Positions 16,439-25,192 of a stretch of 64,000 nt of DNA are shown here, in pieces. This DNA comes from Burkholderiales bacterium (lineage in GTDB: Bacteria; Pseudomonadota; Gammaproteobacteria; Burkholderiales; Burkholderiaceae_C). The DNA is taken from positions 1-64,000 of the forward strand of contig JADJCH010000012.1 in the NCBI GenBank assembly GCA_016703325.1, written 5' to 3'. Under the pieces are notes generated by a model, which did not search any database, was not told the origin of the DNA, and saw only the letters and a list, made by a program, of their open reading frames with translations. Every line of letters begins with the position of its first letter. Position 1 is the stretch's first letter. Both the position numbers and the translations under genes were made by a program.

Positions 16439-17722
16439 ATGACCTTCCGTCCCACGATGACCGCGCTGGCCGCTGCCGCGCTGGTTTCCGCCCTGACACC
16501 TGCACTGGCGCAGGCCCAGGCCAACGCCGCCTCAGGTGTCGATGAACTGCGCGAGGAAGTCCGCAAGCTGCGCAGCGAAGTCGAGACACTGAAGAAGGAG
16601 AAGTCCGCTGCGGGTGTGGGCGACCGGGTGGACCAGCTGGAGCTGAAGTCCAAGGACTCGGTGGTGGCCGGCGACATCCCGGGCAGCTTCCGACTGCCGG
16701 GCTCCGAAACCTCGGTCAGGTTCTATGGCCATGCCGAGGCCCACTGGATCCAGGACCTGGGCAAACCCGGCCAGAGCGACTACTTCACCGACCTGATGAC
16801 CCAGCCGCTGGCCAGCGACGCCAGCGTCAGGAAGGGCCGCAGCAAGCTGACCGCCAGCACCTCGCGTTTCGGCTTCGAGAGCGCCACCCCCACCGGCGTG
16901 GGTGCCTTCACCACCAAGGTGGAAGCCGACTTCTACAGCTACGGCGACAGCACCCGCAACCGCCTGCGCCTGCGCCACGCCTACGGCGAGTACGCCGGCT
17001 GGCTGGTGGGCCAGACCTGGTCCACCTTCATGGACCTGGACAACCTGCCGGAGACGGTGGACTTCAACGGCCCGATCGGCTCGCCCTTCTCCCGCCGCAG
17101 CATGCTGCGCTACACCTTTGCGGACGTGAAGGGCGGCTACAAGCTCGCCGCCGCGCTGGAGGACCCGGAGAACGGCGCCCGCGTGCCCAACCTGGTGCTG
17201 CGCGCGGACAAGAGCTTCGACTGGGGCGCGCTGAACCTGCGCCTGCTCAGCCACGAGAAGCGCGCCGGTGACGAGGCCAGGCGCGGCTACGGCGTGGGCG
17301 TGGGCGGCAGCTTCAAGGTCAACGAAAGCAACCTGCTGATGGCGCAGTTCGCCCGTGTCAACGGCGACTACGACATGATGTACGGTTCCACCGGCTTCAT
17401 GGTCAACGGCGCCGGCCAGATCCTCTTCGACAAGAACGACGGCCTGGTGCTGGGCTGGGCGCATGTCTACAGCCCGGCGCTGCGCGCCAACCTGGCGGTG
17501 GGCCTGAACCGCTCCCGGGCCGACGCCGCCTACGTGGCCGAGAGCCAGGCCTACGGCTGGGAACAGTCCAAGCGCCTGACGCAGGTGCATGTGGGTGCCA
17601 TCTACTCACCGATCAAGAACGTCGAGCTCGGCGCCGAGTACATCCACGGCCTGCGCAAGACCTTTGCGGGTGAGGAGGGCAAGCTCTCCCGCTTCGACCT
17701 GATGGGCCGCTACATGTTCTGA
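16439..17722 (+). CDS. DcaP-like trimeric outer-membrane porin
   Basis: A 427-residue outer-membrane protein: a signal peptide ending ALAQAQA, then a coiled-coil segment (VDELREEVRKLRSEVETLKKEK) and a beta-barrel that starts GSFRLPGSETSVRFYGHAEAH and ends in Phe (GRYMF), the terminal signal for BamA. The coiled coil plus the GSF-PG-TSV motif is typical of DcaP porins, which admit small organic acids and dipeptides. AAGGAG lies 8 bases before the ATG at 16439. Close spacing to the ABC importer suggests that the two serve the same solute; this is inference. Confidence 0.85.
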   Translation: MTFRPTMTALAAAALVSALTPALAQAQANAASGVDELREEVRKLRSEVETLKKEKSAAGVGDRVDQLELKSKDSVVAGDIPGSFRLPGSETSVRFYGHAEAHWIQDLGKPGQSDYFTDLMTQPLASDASVRKGRSKLTASTSRFGFESATPTGVGAFTTKVEADFYSYGDSTRNRLRLRHAYGEYAGWLVGQTWSTFMDLDNLPETVDFNGPIGSPFSRRSMLRYTFADVKGGYKLAAALEDPENGARVPNLVLRADKSFDWGALNLRLLSHEKRAGDEARRGYGVGVGGSFKVNESNLLMAQFARVNGDYDMMYGSTGFMVNGAGQILFDKNDGLVLGWAHVYSPALRANLAVGLNRSRADAAYVAESQAYGWEQSKRLTQVHVGAIYSPIKNVELGAEYIHGLRKTFAGEEGKLSRFDLMGRYMF

Positions 17723-17744
17723 TCGCAGCGCACTGCGTGGCATG

Positions 17745-17790
17745 ACGCCGCAGACCGGGGCACCGGCTGCGGCGTTGTTGTTGGTGTGTT
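17745..17790 (+). terminator. Terminator after the DcaP-like porin
   Basis: ACGCCGCAG pairs with CTGCGGCGT (9 bp) around a GC-rich 13-base loop, and is followed by TGTTGTTGTTGG. It lies 23 bases past the porin stop, between convergent genes. Confidence 0.6.
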
Positions 17791-17854
17791 GTGGATGGCG
17801 CGATGGCGTGCGACCAAATGCCTGCGCCCGAATGCCTGCGCCCGATGGCCTGCC

Positions 17855-18769
17855 TCAGCGCGCCGCGGCAGCCACCCGCTCACGCCACATCGGCAGCAGC
17901 TGCACCAGCAGGATGCAGGCCAGGATCAGCGCACAGCCGCTCCAGCCCAGGGCGCTGAGCCGGTCGCCCATCAGCGCATAGCCGAACAGGGCCGCAAACA
18001 CGGTTTCCGACGACAGGATGATGGCTGCGTCCGCCGCGGCGGTGTTGCGCTGGCCGATCACCTGCGCGGTGAAGCCGATGCCCACCGAGACGATGCCGGT
18101 GTAGGCGATGTCCCGCGCCGCCGCGCCCAACGCCGCGGCCGACACCGACTCGGACGCCACGGCCCAGGCCAGCGACACCAGCCCGCAGACCAGGAACTGC
18201 CCGCAGGCCAGCAGGAAGGGCGCGGCCATGCGGTCGGCCACCCGGCCGACGTACAGCACATGCACCGCCCAGGGCAGCGCGGAGGCGATCACCCACAGGT
18301 CACCGGTCTGCAGCTGCACCTGCCCCGCGCCGGACAGCATCCAGGTGCCCACCAGGCAACCCACCGACGCCGGCCAGACCGAGGCATGCGGGCGCCGCCC
18401 CAGCCACCACCAGGCCAGCAGTGGCACCAGCGGCACGTACAGCGCCGTCAGGAAGCCGGCGTTGGTCACCGTGGTGCCGATGATGCCGATCTGCTGCATC
18501 ACCGCCCCCAGCCACAGCAGCCCGCCCAGGCCGGCGATCTGCAGCGCATCGCCCCGGCCCGGCCGCAGCTGCCGCGCCCCCAGGAAGCGCCACTCGCGCA
18601 GCGCCCACGGCAGCACCACCGCTGCGCCGATCAGGAAGCGCAGCCCGGTAAAGGTCATCGGCCCGACATGCGCCATCGCCGTGCTCTGCGCCACGAAGGC
18701 GGAACCCCAGATCAACGCCACCACCAACAGCAGCAGGTTGGCCTGGACGCGCGTCATGCCCTGGGTCAT
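17855..18769 (-). CDS. EamA/DMT-family transporter
   Basis: A 304-residue inner-membrane protein with two EamA repeats and about ten membrane helices. The first repeat begins LLLVVALIWGSAFVAQSTAM and the second ends GYALMGDRLSALGWSGCALILACILL. Members export amino acids or metabolites; the substrate cannot be told. Its ATG overlaps the rlhA stop (ATGA), so the two are co-translated. It is convergent with the DcaP-like porin gene. Confidence 0.85.
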   Translation of the reverse strand: MTQGMTRVQANLLLLVVALIWGSAFVAQSTAMAHVGPMTFTGLRFLIGAAVVLPWALREWRFLGARQLRPGRGDALQIAGLGGLLWLGAVMQQIGIIGTTVTNAGFLTALYVPLVPLLAWWWLGRRPHASVWPASVGCLVGTWMLSGAGQVQLQTGDLWVIASALPWAVHVLYVGRVADRMAAPFLLACGQFLVCGLVSLAWAVASESVSAAALGAAARDIAYTGIVSVGIGFTAQVIGQRNTAAADAAIILSSETVFAALFGYALMGDRLSALGWSGCALILACILLVQLLPMWRERVAAAAR

Positions 18770-20781
18770 GCCGAGCCGCCAGGCCGTTGCGCGGGCCGGC
18801 TGCGGTAGAACTGCATCGGCACGCCGGCGGCCAGGCGCTCGGCCTCCTCGCGCCGGCTCTGGTTCAGCACGGACTTCTTCATCCGGCCGACCACGTGCAT
18901 CTCGCAGGGCTTGCAGTCAAAGCGCAGGGTGAGCTTCTCGCTGCCATTGACCAGCGTCAGCGGCTCGGCCTTCACGGTGCCCTGCACGCCGGTCACGCCC
19001 TTGGCCTGCTTGGGGCACAGGCTCAGCGAGTAGCGCACGCAGTGTTTGGTGATCATCAGGCTCACCTCACCCAGGGCTTCGTGGCTCTCGTAGGCGGCCT
19101 CGATCACCCTCACGCCATGCCGGGCGTAAAAGTCCCGGGCCTTCTGGTTGTAGACGTTGGCCAGGTAGCTCAGGCTGTCCTCCGGGTAGGCCAGCGGCGG
19201 CTCCACCGGCCGGGCACGCGGCGGCCGCTCGTGCGCGGCCAGGCGGGCGGCGTCCAGCGCCTCGATGGTGGCGCGGCGCAGCCCGTTGAGCGTGCTGGCC
19301 GGCACAAACCAGGGCTGGGCGGTGCCCAGCGACAGGCCCTCCAGCGCGTAGACCGAGCTGCCCAGCTTGCCGAGCTGCTCGCGCAGCGTGGCCTCGGCGC
19401 GGGCGGCGTCCTTCGGCGCCTGCCTCGTGGTGGGCTGGGCGACCGTGACCTCCACCCCGGCCTCGTCGGTGGCCGTCAGCGCCAGCCCGTCGGGGGTGTC
19501 GGCCAGGCGCAGCCACAGGCCCACGCGGCGATCGGCGCTCTTCTTCTCCAGCAGCCGGTCCCAGGCCATGTCGCGGTTGCGGCTGAGGCGGGTGTCGCGG
19601 CGCAGGTCCTTGTAGCTGGCGATGGGCTCCTTGGGCACCACCTGCCACAGGCGCTGGCCGGCATCGGTGCAGCGCGCGGTGTTGATCGGCAGGCCCACCA
19701 GCTCCTTCTGCAGGTCCAGGTAGGTCAGCGCGTCGTTGTTGTTCAGGTCCCCCACCCCCTCGTCCAGCTGCACCTCGACATGGTCCTGCGCCACCTTGGT
19801 GACCCAGCCCAGCGGCAGGCCGGCGTGTTTGGGGGTGTCGAAGGCGCCGATGTCGTCCAGCCGGCCGTTGACGAAGTAGTCCGTGCTGCCGCGGTTGAAG
19901 TTGCGGTCCGGGTCGGGTGTGAAGCCGTAGCTGCAGCGGCCGGCCGAGCCACGGGCCAGCTCAGGCCGGGCGTCCAGCAGCTCGTCCAGCAGCAGCCGGT
20001 AGTGGGCAGTGAGGTTCTTCACATAGCCCATGTCCTTGTAGCGGCCCTCGATCTTGAAGCTGCGGATGCCCGCATCCACCAGCGCGGCCAGGTTGGCGCT
20101 CTGGTTGTTGTCCTTCAGCGAGAGCACATGCTGCTCATGCGCCACGATGCGCCCCTGGCCATCGGTGACGGTGTAGGGCAGGCGGCAGGCCTGGGAGCAA
20201 TCCCCCCGGTTGGCGCTGCGGCCGGTGTGCGCGTGGCTGATGAAGCACTGGCCGGAATAGGCCACACACAGCGCCCCGTGCACGAAGAACTCCAGCGTCG
20301 CCTCCTGCACCTGGGCGGCGATGGCGCGGATCTCCGGCAGCGCCAGCTCCCGCGCCAGCACCATCTGGCTGAAGCCCACATCCTGCAGGAATCGCGCCTT
20401 CTCGGGCGTACGGATGTCGGTTTGCGTGCTGGCGTGCAGCTGCAGGGGCGGCAGGTCCAGCTCCAGCAGGCCCATGTCCTGCACGATCAGCGCGTCCACC
20501 CCGGCGTCGTACAGCTGCCAGACCAGCCGGCGCGCAGGCTCCAGCTCGTCGTCGCGCAGGATGGTGTTCAGCGTGACGAAGATGCGGCTGTGAAAGCGCT
20601 GCGCATGCGCCACCAGCCGGCCGATGTCGGCCACCGAGTTGCCCGCGTTGTGCCGCGCACCAAAGTCCGGCCCGCCGATGTAGACCGCATCCGCGCCGTG
20701 GTTCACCGCCTCGATACCGATCTCGGCGTTGCGGGCGGGGGAAAGCAGTTCGATTTCGTGGCGGGACATGGCAGCAGGCAT
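18766..20781 (-). CDS. rlhA: U32-family 23S rRNA C2501 hydroxylase, RlhA-like
   Basis: A 671-residue protein with a U32 TIM-barrel domain (MSRHEIELLSPARNAEIG, HGADAVYIGGPDFGARH) and a long C-terminal DUF3656-type region. Cys172, Cys179, Cys195 and Cys199 (ALCVAYSGQC, GDCSQAC) form the conserved cysteine set expected to bind an iron-sulfur cluster. Length and architecture match E. coli RlhA (YdcP, about 650 residues), which hydroxylates C2501 of 23S rRNA; shorter U32 proteins such as TrhP or UbiU/UbiV lack the C-terminal part. The start could be the ATG at 20781 or the one at 20769. It is coupled to the downstream EamA gene. Confidence 0.82.
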   Translation of the reverse strand: MPAAMSRHEIELLSPARNAEIGIEAVNHGADAVYIGGPDFGARHNAGNSVADIGRLVAHAQRFHSRIFVTLNTILRDDELEPARRLVWQLYDAGVDALIVQDMGLLELDLPPLQLHASTQTDIRTPEKARFLQDVGFSQMVLARELALPEIRAIAAQVQEATLEFFVHGALCVAYSGQCFISHAHTGRSANRGDCSQACRLPYTVTDGQGRIVAHEQHVLSLKDNNQSANLAALVDAGIRSFKIEGRYKDMGYVKNLTAHYRLLLDELLDARPELARGSAGRCSYGFTPDPDRNFNRGSTDYFVNGRLDDIGAFDTPKHAGLPLGWVTKVAQDHVEVQLDEGVGDLNNNDALTYLDLQKELVGLPINTARCTDAGQRLWQVVPKEPIASYKDLRRDTRLSRNRDMAWDRLLEKKSADRRVGLWLRLADTPDGLALTATDEAGVEVTVAQPTTRQAPKDAARAEATLREQLGKLGSSVYALEGLSLGTAQPWFVPASTLNGLRRATIEALDAARLAAHERPPRARPVEPPLAYPEDSLSYLANVYNQKARDFYARHGVRVIEAAYESHEALGEVSLMITKHCVRYSLSLCPKQAKGVTGVQGTVKAEPLTLVNGSEKLTLRFDCKPCEMHVVGRMKKSVLNQSRREEAERLAAGVPMQFYRSRPAQRPGGSA

Positions 20782-20845
20782 CCTGGCATCCTGAAGAAAG
20801 CGGATTCGTCGCCTTCACGCTGGTCGAACTGGCCTTCGACGATTC

Positions 20846-20874
20846 GCCAAAAACAAACGGCCCCGAAGGGCCGT
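20846..20874 (-). terminator. Terminator after tRNA-His
   Basis: Read leftward: ACGGCCC-TTCG-GGGCCGT followed by TTGTTTTTGG. It has a 7-bp stem, a stable TTCG tetraloop and a T-rich tail, 18 bases after the tRNA 3' end. It insulates rlhA from the tRNA transcript. Confidence 0.85.
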
Positions 20875-20891
20875 GTGCTGAACAAACTGGG

Positions 20892-20968
20892 TGGGGTGGC
20901 TGAAGGGACTCGAACCCTCGACGACCAGAATCACAATCTGGGACTCTACCAACTGAGCTACAGCCACC
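20892..20968 (-). tRNA. tRNA-His (GTG anticodon)
   Basis: A full cloverleaf reading leftward: acceptor arm GTGGCTG/CAGCCAC, D-loop AGCTCAGTTGGTAGAG, anticodon GTG in CAGATTGTGATTCTG, T-arm GGGTTCGAGTCCC, encoded CCA. The extra G at -1 opposite C73, specific to tRNA-His, is present. Confidence 0.97.
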
Positions 20969-20981
20969 GCAAGAGAGTGAG

Positions 20982-21011
20982 ATTATAGAGCGCTTTTCGC
21001 ACCAGAAGCAA
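20982..21011 (-). promoter_or_regulatory. Sigma-70 promoter of tRNA-His
   Basis: Read leftward: TTGCTT, an 18-bp spacer, then a perfect TATAAT, 13 bp before the tRNA 5' end. The site overlaps nothing coding and ppiD ends 49 bp upstream of it. Confidence 0.75.
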
Positions 21012-21059
21012 GCCTTTAGGGTTTTTGGCGAAGTCTTGCTCCTGCTGCCCCAAGAACCT

Positions 21060-22985
21060 TCAACGGGACGCCGCGCCCTCCACGCCGGTCGCGGCGGCAG
21101 CCGGCTTGGCGGTCATTTGCGCTTTGTAGCGCTGACGCAGGGCCTTCAGGTACGCATCGGTTTCTGCCCGACTCCAGAGTTGGGCGTACTGGCTGCGGGA
21201 TTGTTGTGGATCCCCCAAGGCAGCGGGGTCGGCATCGGCCACCTTCAACAGCTTGACCACGGCATAACCCTCGGCGCCGAGATCCACGCCCAGCCAACCG
21301 GGCAGGGACGACGTGGGGGCACGCAGCACCGCATCGGCGATGGCGGGGGGCAGCGCGGCCTGCTTGGCACGCGAGTGCAACACGGGTGCGGCCAGCCCGC
21401 TGGCCTGTTCAGGCTTGGCCCGCCAGTCCTTCAGCCGGGCTTCGCCCTCGGCTTTGGCCGCTGCTGCCGCCTTCTGGAACTGCACGGCGATGCGGGCCTG
21501 ATCCTTGACTTCCTCCAGCGTCTTCTTGCGGGCCGACACGTGCTTCAGCACATGCGCGGCGAAGAGCTGATTGGCCGCCGTCTCAACCACTTCGGTATTG
21601 CGTTTGCCCGCCAGGTTCTGGGCTCGGAAAACCGCCTCCAGCACCTTTGGGTTGCCCAGCAAGGCATCGGCCGCACCTGCCCCCGCGCGAGTCAGGTTGT
21701 CCTGGCGACGCAGCTCCAGCTTGAGCCGTGTGGCAACGGGCTGAAGGCTGTCTTCCTGCTCCACCAGATTGGTGAACTGCTCGGCGGCATCGGCGAAGCG
21801 GCGCTGGGCCAGTTGCTTCTTGACCTCCGCTTCGATTTCGCTGCGCACGCTGTCGAAGCTGCGTTTGCCGCCCCCGCGCACATCGGTCAGCTCCACGATG
21901 TGGAAGCCGAATTCGGACTCCACCGCTGTGGCGGCCAGTTCGCCCTTCTTCAGGCCGAAGACGGCGTCCTCGAGCGCCTTGGACACCATGCCTCCGCGGG
22001 AGCTCCAGTCCAGATCACCGCCCTTGGCGCCGGAGTCCGGATCGTCGGAGCTCTTGCGGGCCAGGTCCACAAATCGATCACGGCCCTTGGACAGCTCTGC
22101 CAGCAACGATTCAGCCTTGGCCTTTGCCTGCGCCTTGTCGGCACCTCCGCCGGTCTTCACCAGGATGTGGCGCGCGCGCCGCTCTTCCGGCTGTCCGTAC
22201 CGGGCCGCGTTTTCGTCGTAGTACTTGCGCAGTTCCTCGTCGGAGACGCTGACGCTGGCACTGACCGCCGCCAGATCGAGCAGCAGGTACTCCACCGCCA
22301 CCGACTCGGCCGCCATGAACTGGGATGCGTGCGCAGCATCGGCGTAGTAGGCCTGAACCTCCGCATCGCTGACCTGAACCTGGGTCATCTGGTCCTTGGC
22401 GGAAAACAGTGCGACCTGGACTTCGCGTTGCTGGAAAAAGGCATTCAGCGCCGCCGTGGCCGCCGCCGAGGTGGCCAGGGTCGAGCCCCCCACCCCCTGC
22501 AGCACCTGGCGCATGGCCAGCTCCTGTCGAACCTGCGCGTCCAGCATGCCCTCATTCAGACCCCGAGCGGCCAGCAGCCCTTCGCGGGTGGCCTTGTCGG
22601 CCTGGATCAACCAGGTGTAGTTGGGGTCGGTCTGGTAGAAGCGAGCCAGTTGTGCGTCGGTCGGCGACAGGTGCTGATCGTGGGCCGCGGCAAAGAGCAC
22701 ACGGTCCTGCACCAGGCCTTCCAGCGTGCGCTGCTTGAATTCGGGAGCGTCGAACAGCTTGGGGTCGGCGCCCGGCATGCGCTGCTGAAGCTGTTGGATC
22801 TGATTGCGGTGGGCGTTGTCCCATTCAACCTGCGTGATGTCGCGGCCGTCCACCCGGGCCACGCTGGTGTTGCCTTCGGCAAAGCTCTGGTAGCCCTGGA
22901 TGCCGAACACCACGAAGGACGGGAAGATCAGCAGCACCAGCACGAACTGGAGCACGCGGCTGTGGCGACGGACAGAGTCGAACAT
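21060..22985 (-). CDS. ppiD: Periplasmic folding chaperone / peptidyl-prolyl isomerase D
   Basis: A 641-residue inner-membrane-anchored periplasmic chaperone. One N-terminal membrane helix (about 12-32, VLQFVLVLLIFPSFVVFGIQGY) is followed by SurA_N-like helices, a parvulin domain in the middle (RRARHILVKTGGGAD through GFHIVELTDVRGGGK) and a helical C-terminus. PpiD sits at the Sec translocon and helps emerging proteins fold. ATG 22985 has AGGAAG upstream and gives the conserved MFDSVRRHSRVLQF start. Position after hupB and tRNA-Val is conserved in Burkholderiales. Confidence 0.93.
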   Translation of the reverse strand: MFDSVRRHSRVLQFVLVLLIFPSFVVFGIQGYQSFAEGNTSVARVDGRDITQVEWDNAHRNQIQQLQQRMPGADPKLFDAPEFKQRTLEGLVQDRVLFAAAHDQHLSPTDAQLARFYQTDPNYTWLIQADKATREGLLAARGLNEGMLDAQVRQELAMRQVLQGVGGSTLATSAAATAALNAFFQQREVQVALFSAKDQMTQVQVSDAEVQAYYADAAHASQFMAAESVAVEYLLLDLAAVSASVSVSDEELRKYYDENAARYGQPEERRARHILVKTGGGADKAQAKAKAESLLAELSKGRDRFVDLARKSSDDPDSGAKGGDLDWSSRGGMVSKALEDAVFGLKKGELAATAVESEFGFHIVELTDVRGGGKRSFDSVRSEIEAEVKKQLAQRRFADAAEQFTNLVEQEDSLQPVATRLKLELRRQDNLTRAGAGAADALLGNPKVLEAVFRAQNLAGKRNTEVVETAANQLFAAHVLKHVSARKKTLEEVKDQARIAVQFQKAAAAAKAEGEARLKDWRAKPEQASGLAAPVLHSRAKQAALPPAIADAVLRAPTSSLPGWLGVDLGAEGYAVVKLLKVADADPAALGDPQQSRSQYAQLWSRAETDAYLKALRQRYKAQMTAKPAAAATGVEGAASR

Positions 22986-23028
22986 CGAAGCTTCCTGGTA
23001 GCACTGGTCAAGGGCCTGTTTGCCGTTG

Positions 23029-23062
23029 CCAGACACAACAAAGGCGAACCTGCGTTCGCCTT
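23029..23062 (-). terminator. Terminator between tRNA-Val and ppiD
   Basis: Read leftward: AAGGCGAAC-GCAG-GTTCGCCTT followed by TGTTGTGTC. A 9-bp perfect stem with a moderately T-rich tail, about 40 bases past the tRNA 3' end. Confidence 0.7.
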
Positions 23063-23102
23063 GCTGTTGGAGTAGCCGCCGCGTCTTCGGATCTGTCGTG
23101 GA

Positions 23103-23178
23103 TGGTGGGTGCTGAGGGGCTCGAACCCCCGACCTACGCCTTGTAAGGGCGCCGCTCTACCAACTGAGCTAAGCACCC
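23103..23178 (-). tRNA. tRNA-Val (TAC anticodon)
   Basis: A 76-base cloverleaf reading leftward: acceptor GGGTGCT/AGCACCC, D-loop AGCTCAGTTGGTAGAG, anticodon TAC in GCCCTTACAAGGC, T-arm GGGGGTTCGAGCCCC, A73 and encoded CCA. It lies 35 bp after hupB and is probably on the same transcript. Confidence 0.97.
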
Positions 23179-23213
23179 GACAGATCTGTTTCCCGACGCC
23201 TCGGCCTCTCGGA

Positions 23214-23486
23214 TCAGTTGAGGGCGTCGCGCAGGGCCTGACCTGCGCGGAACTTGGGCACCCGTGCCGCCTTGATGGCAATCTCTGCACCGGTGCGCGG
23301 GTTGCGACCGCTGCGTGCGGCCCGCCTGCCGACGGCAAACGTGCCAAATCCCACCAACGTGACGCTGTCGCCCTTCTCCAGTGAGCGCGTGACGCCGTCG
23401 ATCACGGCGTCCAACGCACGCGCAGCCGCGGCCTTGGAGATGTCGGCCTGGGTGGCGATGTGTTCGATCAACTCGGACTTGTTCAC
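23214..23486 (-). CDS. hupB: DNA-binding protein HU
   Basis: A 90-residue nucleoid protein. MNKSELIEHIATQADISKAA is the standard N-terminus, and GRNPRTGAEIAIKAARVPKF holds the DNA-bending arm with its Pro. The GTG at 23486 is chosen: GAGAGG lies 6 bases upstream and it gives the exact family start, whereas the longer TTG frame adds two residues. HU dimers bend and compact DNA. A possible -10 (TAGAAT) lies near 23608-23613. Confidence 0.95.
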   Translation of the reverse strand: MNKSELIEHIATQADISKAAAARALDAVIDGVTRSLEKGDSVTLVGFGTFAVGRRAARSGRNPRTGAEIAIKAARVPKFRAGQALRDALN

Positions 23487-23680
23487 AAGCAACCTCTCAG
23501 TACCCCGGGTTTCCCTTCACCCTCCCATCCAGCAGATGGGAGCAGCGCTGCTCCGCTCGGGGAGTTGCCAACGTGGATCACGAGATCCTGTGGCAACGCG
23601 GAGGCGCATTCTATGCACTTTCAGCACGTACTCCCGCAGTCCATCCTGTCGGAAGTCAAGACAACGGGTGCGGGCGCGGC

Positions 23681-24604
23681 TCAACGCCCTCCCCGCACCA
23701 CCCAGGCCACACCCGCCACGGTCAGCGCAATGCCAGGCAAGGTCAGGCCACCAAACGACTCGTCGAACAGCAGCCAGGCCATCACCGCCGTGCAGGGCGG
23801 CACCAGGTACAACAGGCTGGTCACCCGAGTGGCTGCGCCCCGTTGGATCAACAGGTACAGCAGCGAGCTGCCCCCCAGCGTCAACGCCAGCACCGACCAG
23901 GCCATGGCCCCGAACAACTCGGGATGCCAGTCCACCTGCCCAGGCTCCAGCAGGGCCACCGGCAGCGAGACCACCGCCGCAGCCAGGAGCTGCACCGAGT
24001 TGGCCGTGCGCACGTCACAGGGTTTGACGAAGCGTTTCTGGTACAGCGTGCCCACCGTGATCGACAGCAGAGCGGCCAGCGCTGCAGCGAGGTTGAAGGC
24101 CTGAATCTCACCCTGGCCCAGCTTGTGCCAGACCACCATCAACAATCCGGCCAGGCCCATCATCAGGCCCATCCATTGCCGCCACGTCAGCCGCTCCCTC
24201 ACCTCACCGCCCGCCACCGCTGGTCGAGCGAGACCCGCCACCCACATCGCCGTCAACAAGGGCTGCAACCCCACGATCAGCGCCACCGTGCCCGCTCCGA
24301 TGCCCGAGCGCACCGCAGCCCAGACGCCACCCAGGTAACCCGCGTGCATGAGCGTCCCGGTAACGGCCAGGTGCAGCCACTGCTGTCGGCCAGAGGGCCA
24401 ACGGGCACCGGACAGCAGGATCCAGGGCAGGAAACAGAGCACCGACAGCAGGTAACGCGCCAGCAGGAAGGTGAACGGCGGTGCGTGCGGCATGCCGTAG
24501 CGCGCCACGATGAAGCCGGTGCTCCAGATCAGCACGAACACCAGCGGCATGGCGCGCAGCCAAATGCTGTCCAACGGCTCGGCGGCCGGTCCGACGCCGC
24601 TCAC
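23681..24604 (-). CDS. EamA/DMT-family transporter
   Basis: A 307-residue inner-membrane protein with about ten helices in two EamA repeats (LVFVLIWSTGFIVARYGMPHAPPF and the second half ending GIALTVAGVAWVVRG). It starts at a GTG one base after the pgsA stop, so it is probably co-transcribed with uvrC-pgsA. Substrate unknown. It differs clearly from the two other EamA proteins in this window (17855-18769 and 62471-63400). Confidence 0.85.
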   Translation of the reverse strand: MSGVGPAAEPLDSIWLRAMPLVFVLIWSTGFIVARYGMPHAPPFTFLLARYLLSVLCFLPWILLSGARWPSGRQQWLHLAVTGTLMHAGYLGGVWAAVRSGIGAGTVALIVGLQPLLTAMWVAGLARPAVAGGEVRERLTWRQWMGLMMGLAGLLMVVWHKLGQGEIQAFNLAAALAALLSITVGTLYQKRFVKPCDVRTANSVQLLAAAVVSLPVALLEPGQVDWHPELFGAMAWSVLALTLGGSSLLYLLIQRGAATRVTSLLYLVPPCTAVMAWLLFDESFGGLTLPGIALTVAGVAWVVRGGR

Positions 24605-24605
24605 T

Positions 24606-25172
24606 TCAGCGAGCCTTTGCCCGAATCTCCGGCAGGGCCTTCTGCAGGTAGTAGACCATCGACCAGATGGTCAACACGGCGGCGATGAAGATCAACCCGG
24701 TGCCCCACAGCCGCGTATCGATCAGCCCGAAAAGACGCCCATCGAACAACAGAAAGGGAATGGCCACCATCTGGGCGGTGGTCTTGAGTTTGCCCAGCAT
24801 GTGCACGGCCACCGAACGCGAAGCACCGATCTGAGCCATCCACTCCCGCAGCGCGGAGATGGTGATCTCTCGGCCGATGATCACCAGCGCGATCATGGCG
24901 TTGACGCGGTCGAGCTGCAGCAGGATCAGCAATGCGGCGCAGACCAGCAGCTTGTCGGCCACCGGATCCAGGAAGGCTCCAAAGGATGAGGTCTGGTTGA
25001 GTCGGCGCGCCAGGTAGCCGTCCAGCCAGTCCGTGAGGGCCACCACCACGAACAGCACGGTGGCCGCCAGGTTGCGATCCGCGATGGCGACGGGCAGGTA
25101 GTAGATGCCAACGATCAGCGGTATCGCAACGATCCGCGCCCAGGTCAGCAAGGTGGGCAGTGTCCAGAACAT
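24606..25172 (-). CDS. pgsA: CDP-diacylglycerol-glycerol-3-phosphate 3-phosphatidyltransferase
   Basis: A 188-residue inner-membrane enzyme that makes phosphatidylglycerol phosphate. The CDP-alcohol phosphotransferase motif D-G-x2-A-R-x8-G-x3-D-x3-D is present in DWLDGYLARRLNQTSSFGAF followed by LDPVADK. ATG 25172 gives the usual MFWTLPTLLTWARIVAIPL start; an in-frame GTG at 25187 is possible but has no better ribosome site. It lies 20 bp after uvrC, as in many proteobacteria. Confidence 0.95.
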   Translation of the reverse strand: MFWTLPTLLTWARIVAIPLIVGIYYLPVAIADRNLAATVLFVVVALTDWLDGYLARRLNQTSSFGAFLDPVADKLLVCAALLILLQLDRVNAMIALVIIGREITISALREWMAQIGASRSVAVHMLGKLKTTAQMVAIPFLLFDGRLFGLIDTRLWGTGLIFIAAVLTIWSMVYYLQKALPEIRAKAR

Positions 25173-25192
25173 GGTGACATTGTGCACACAGT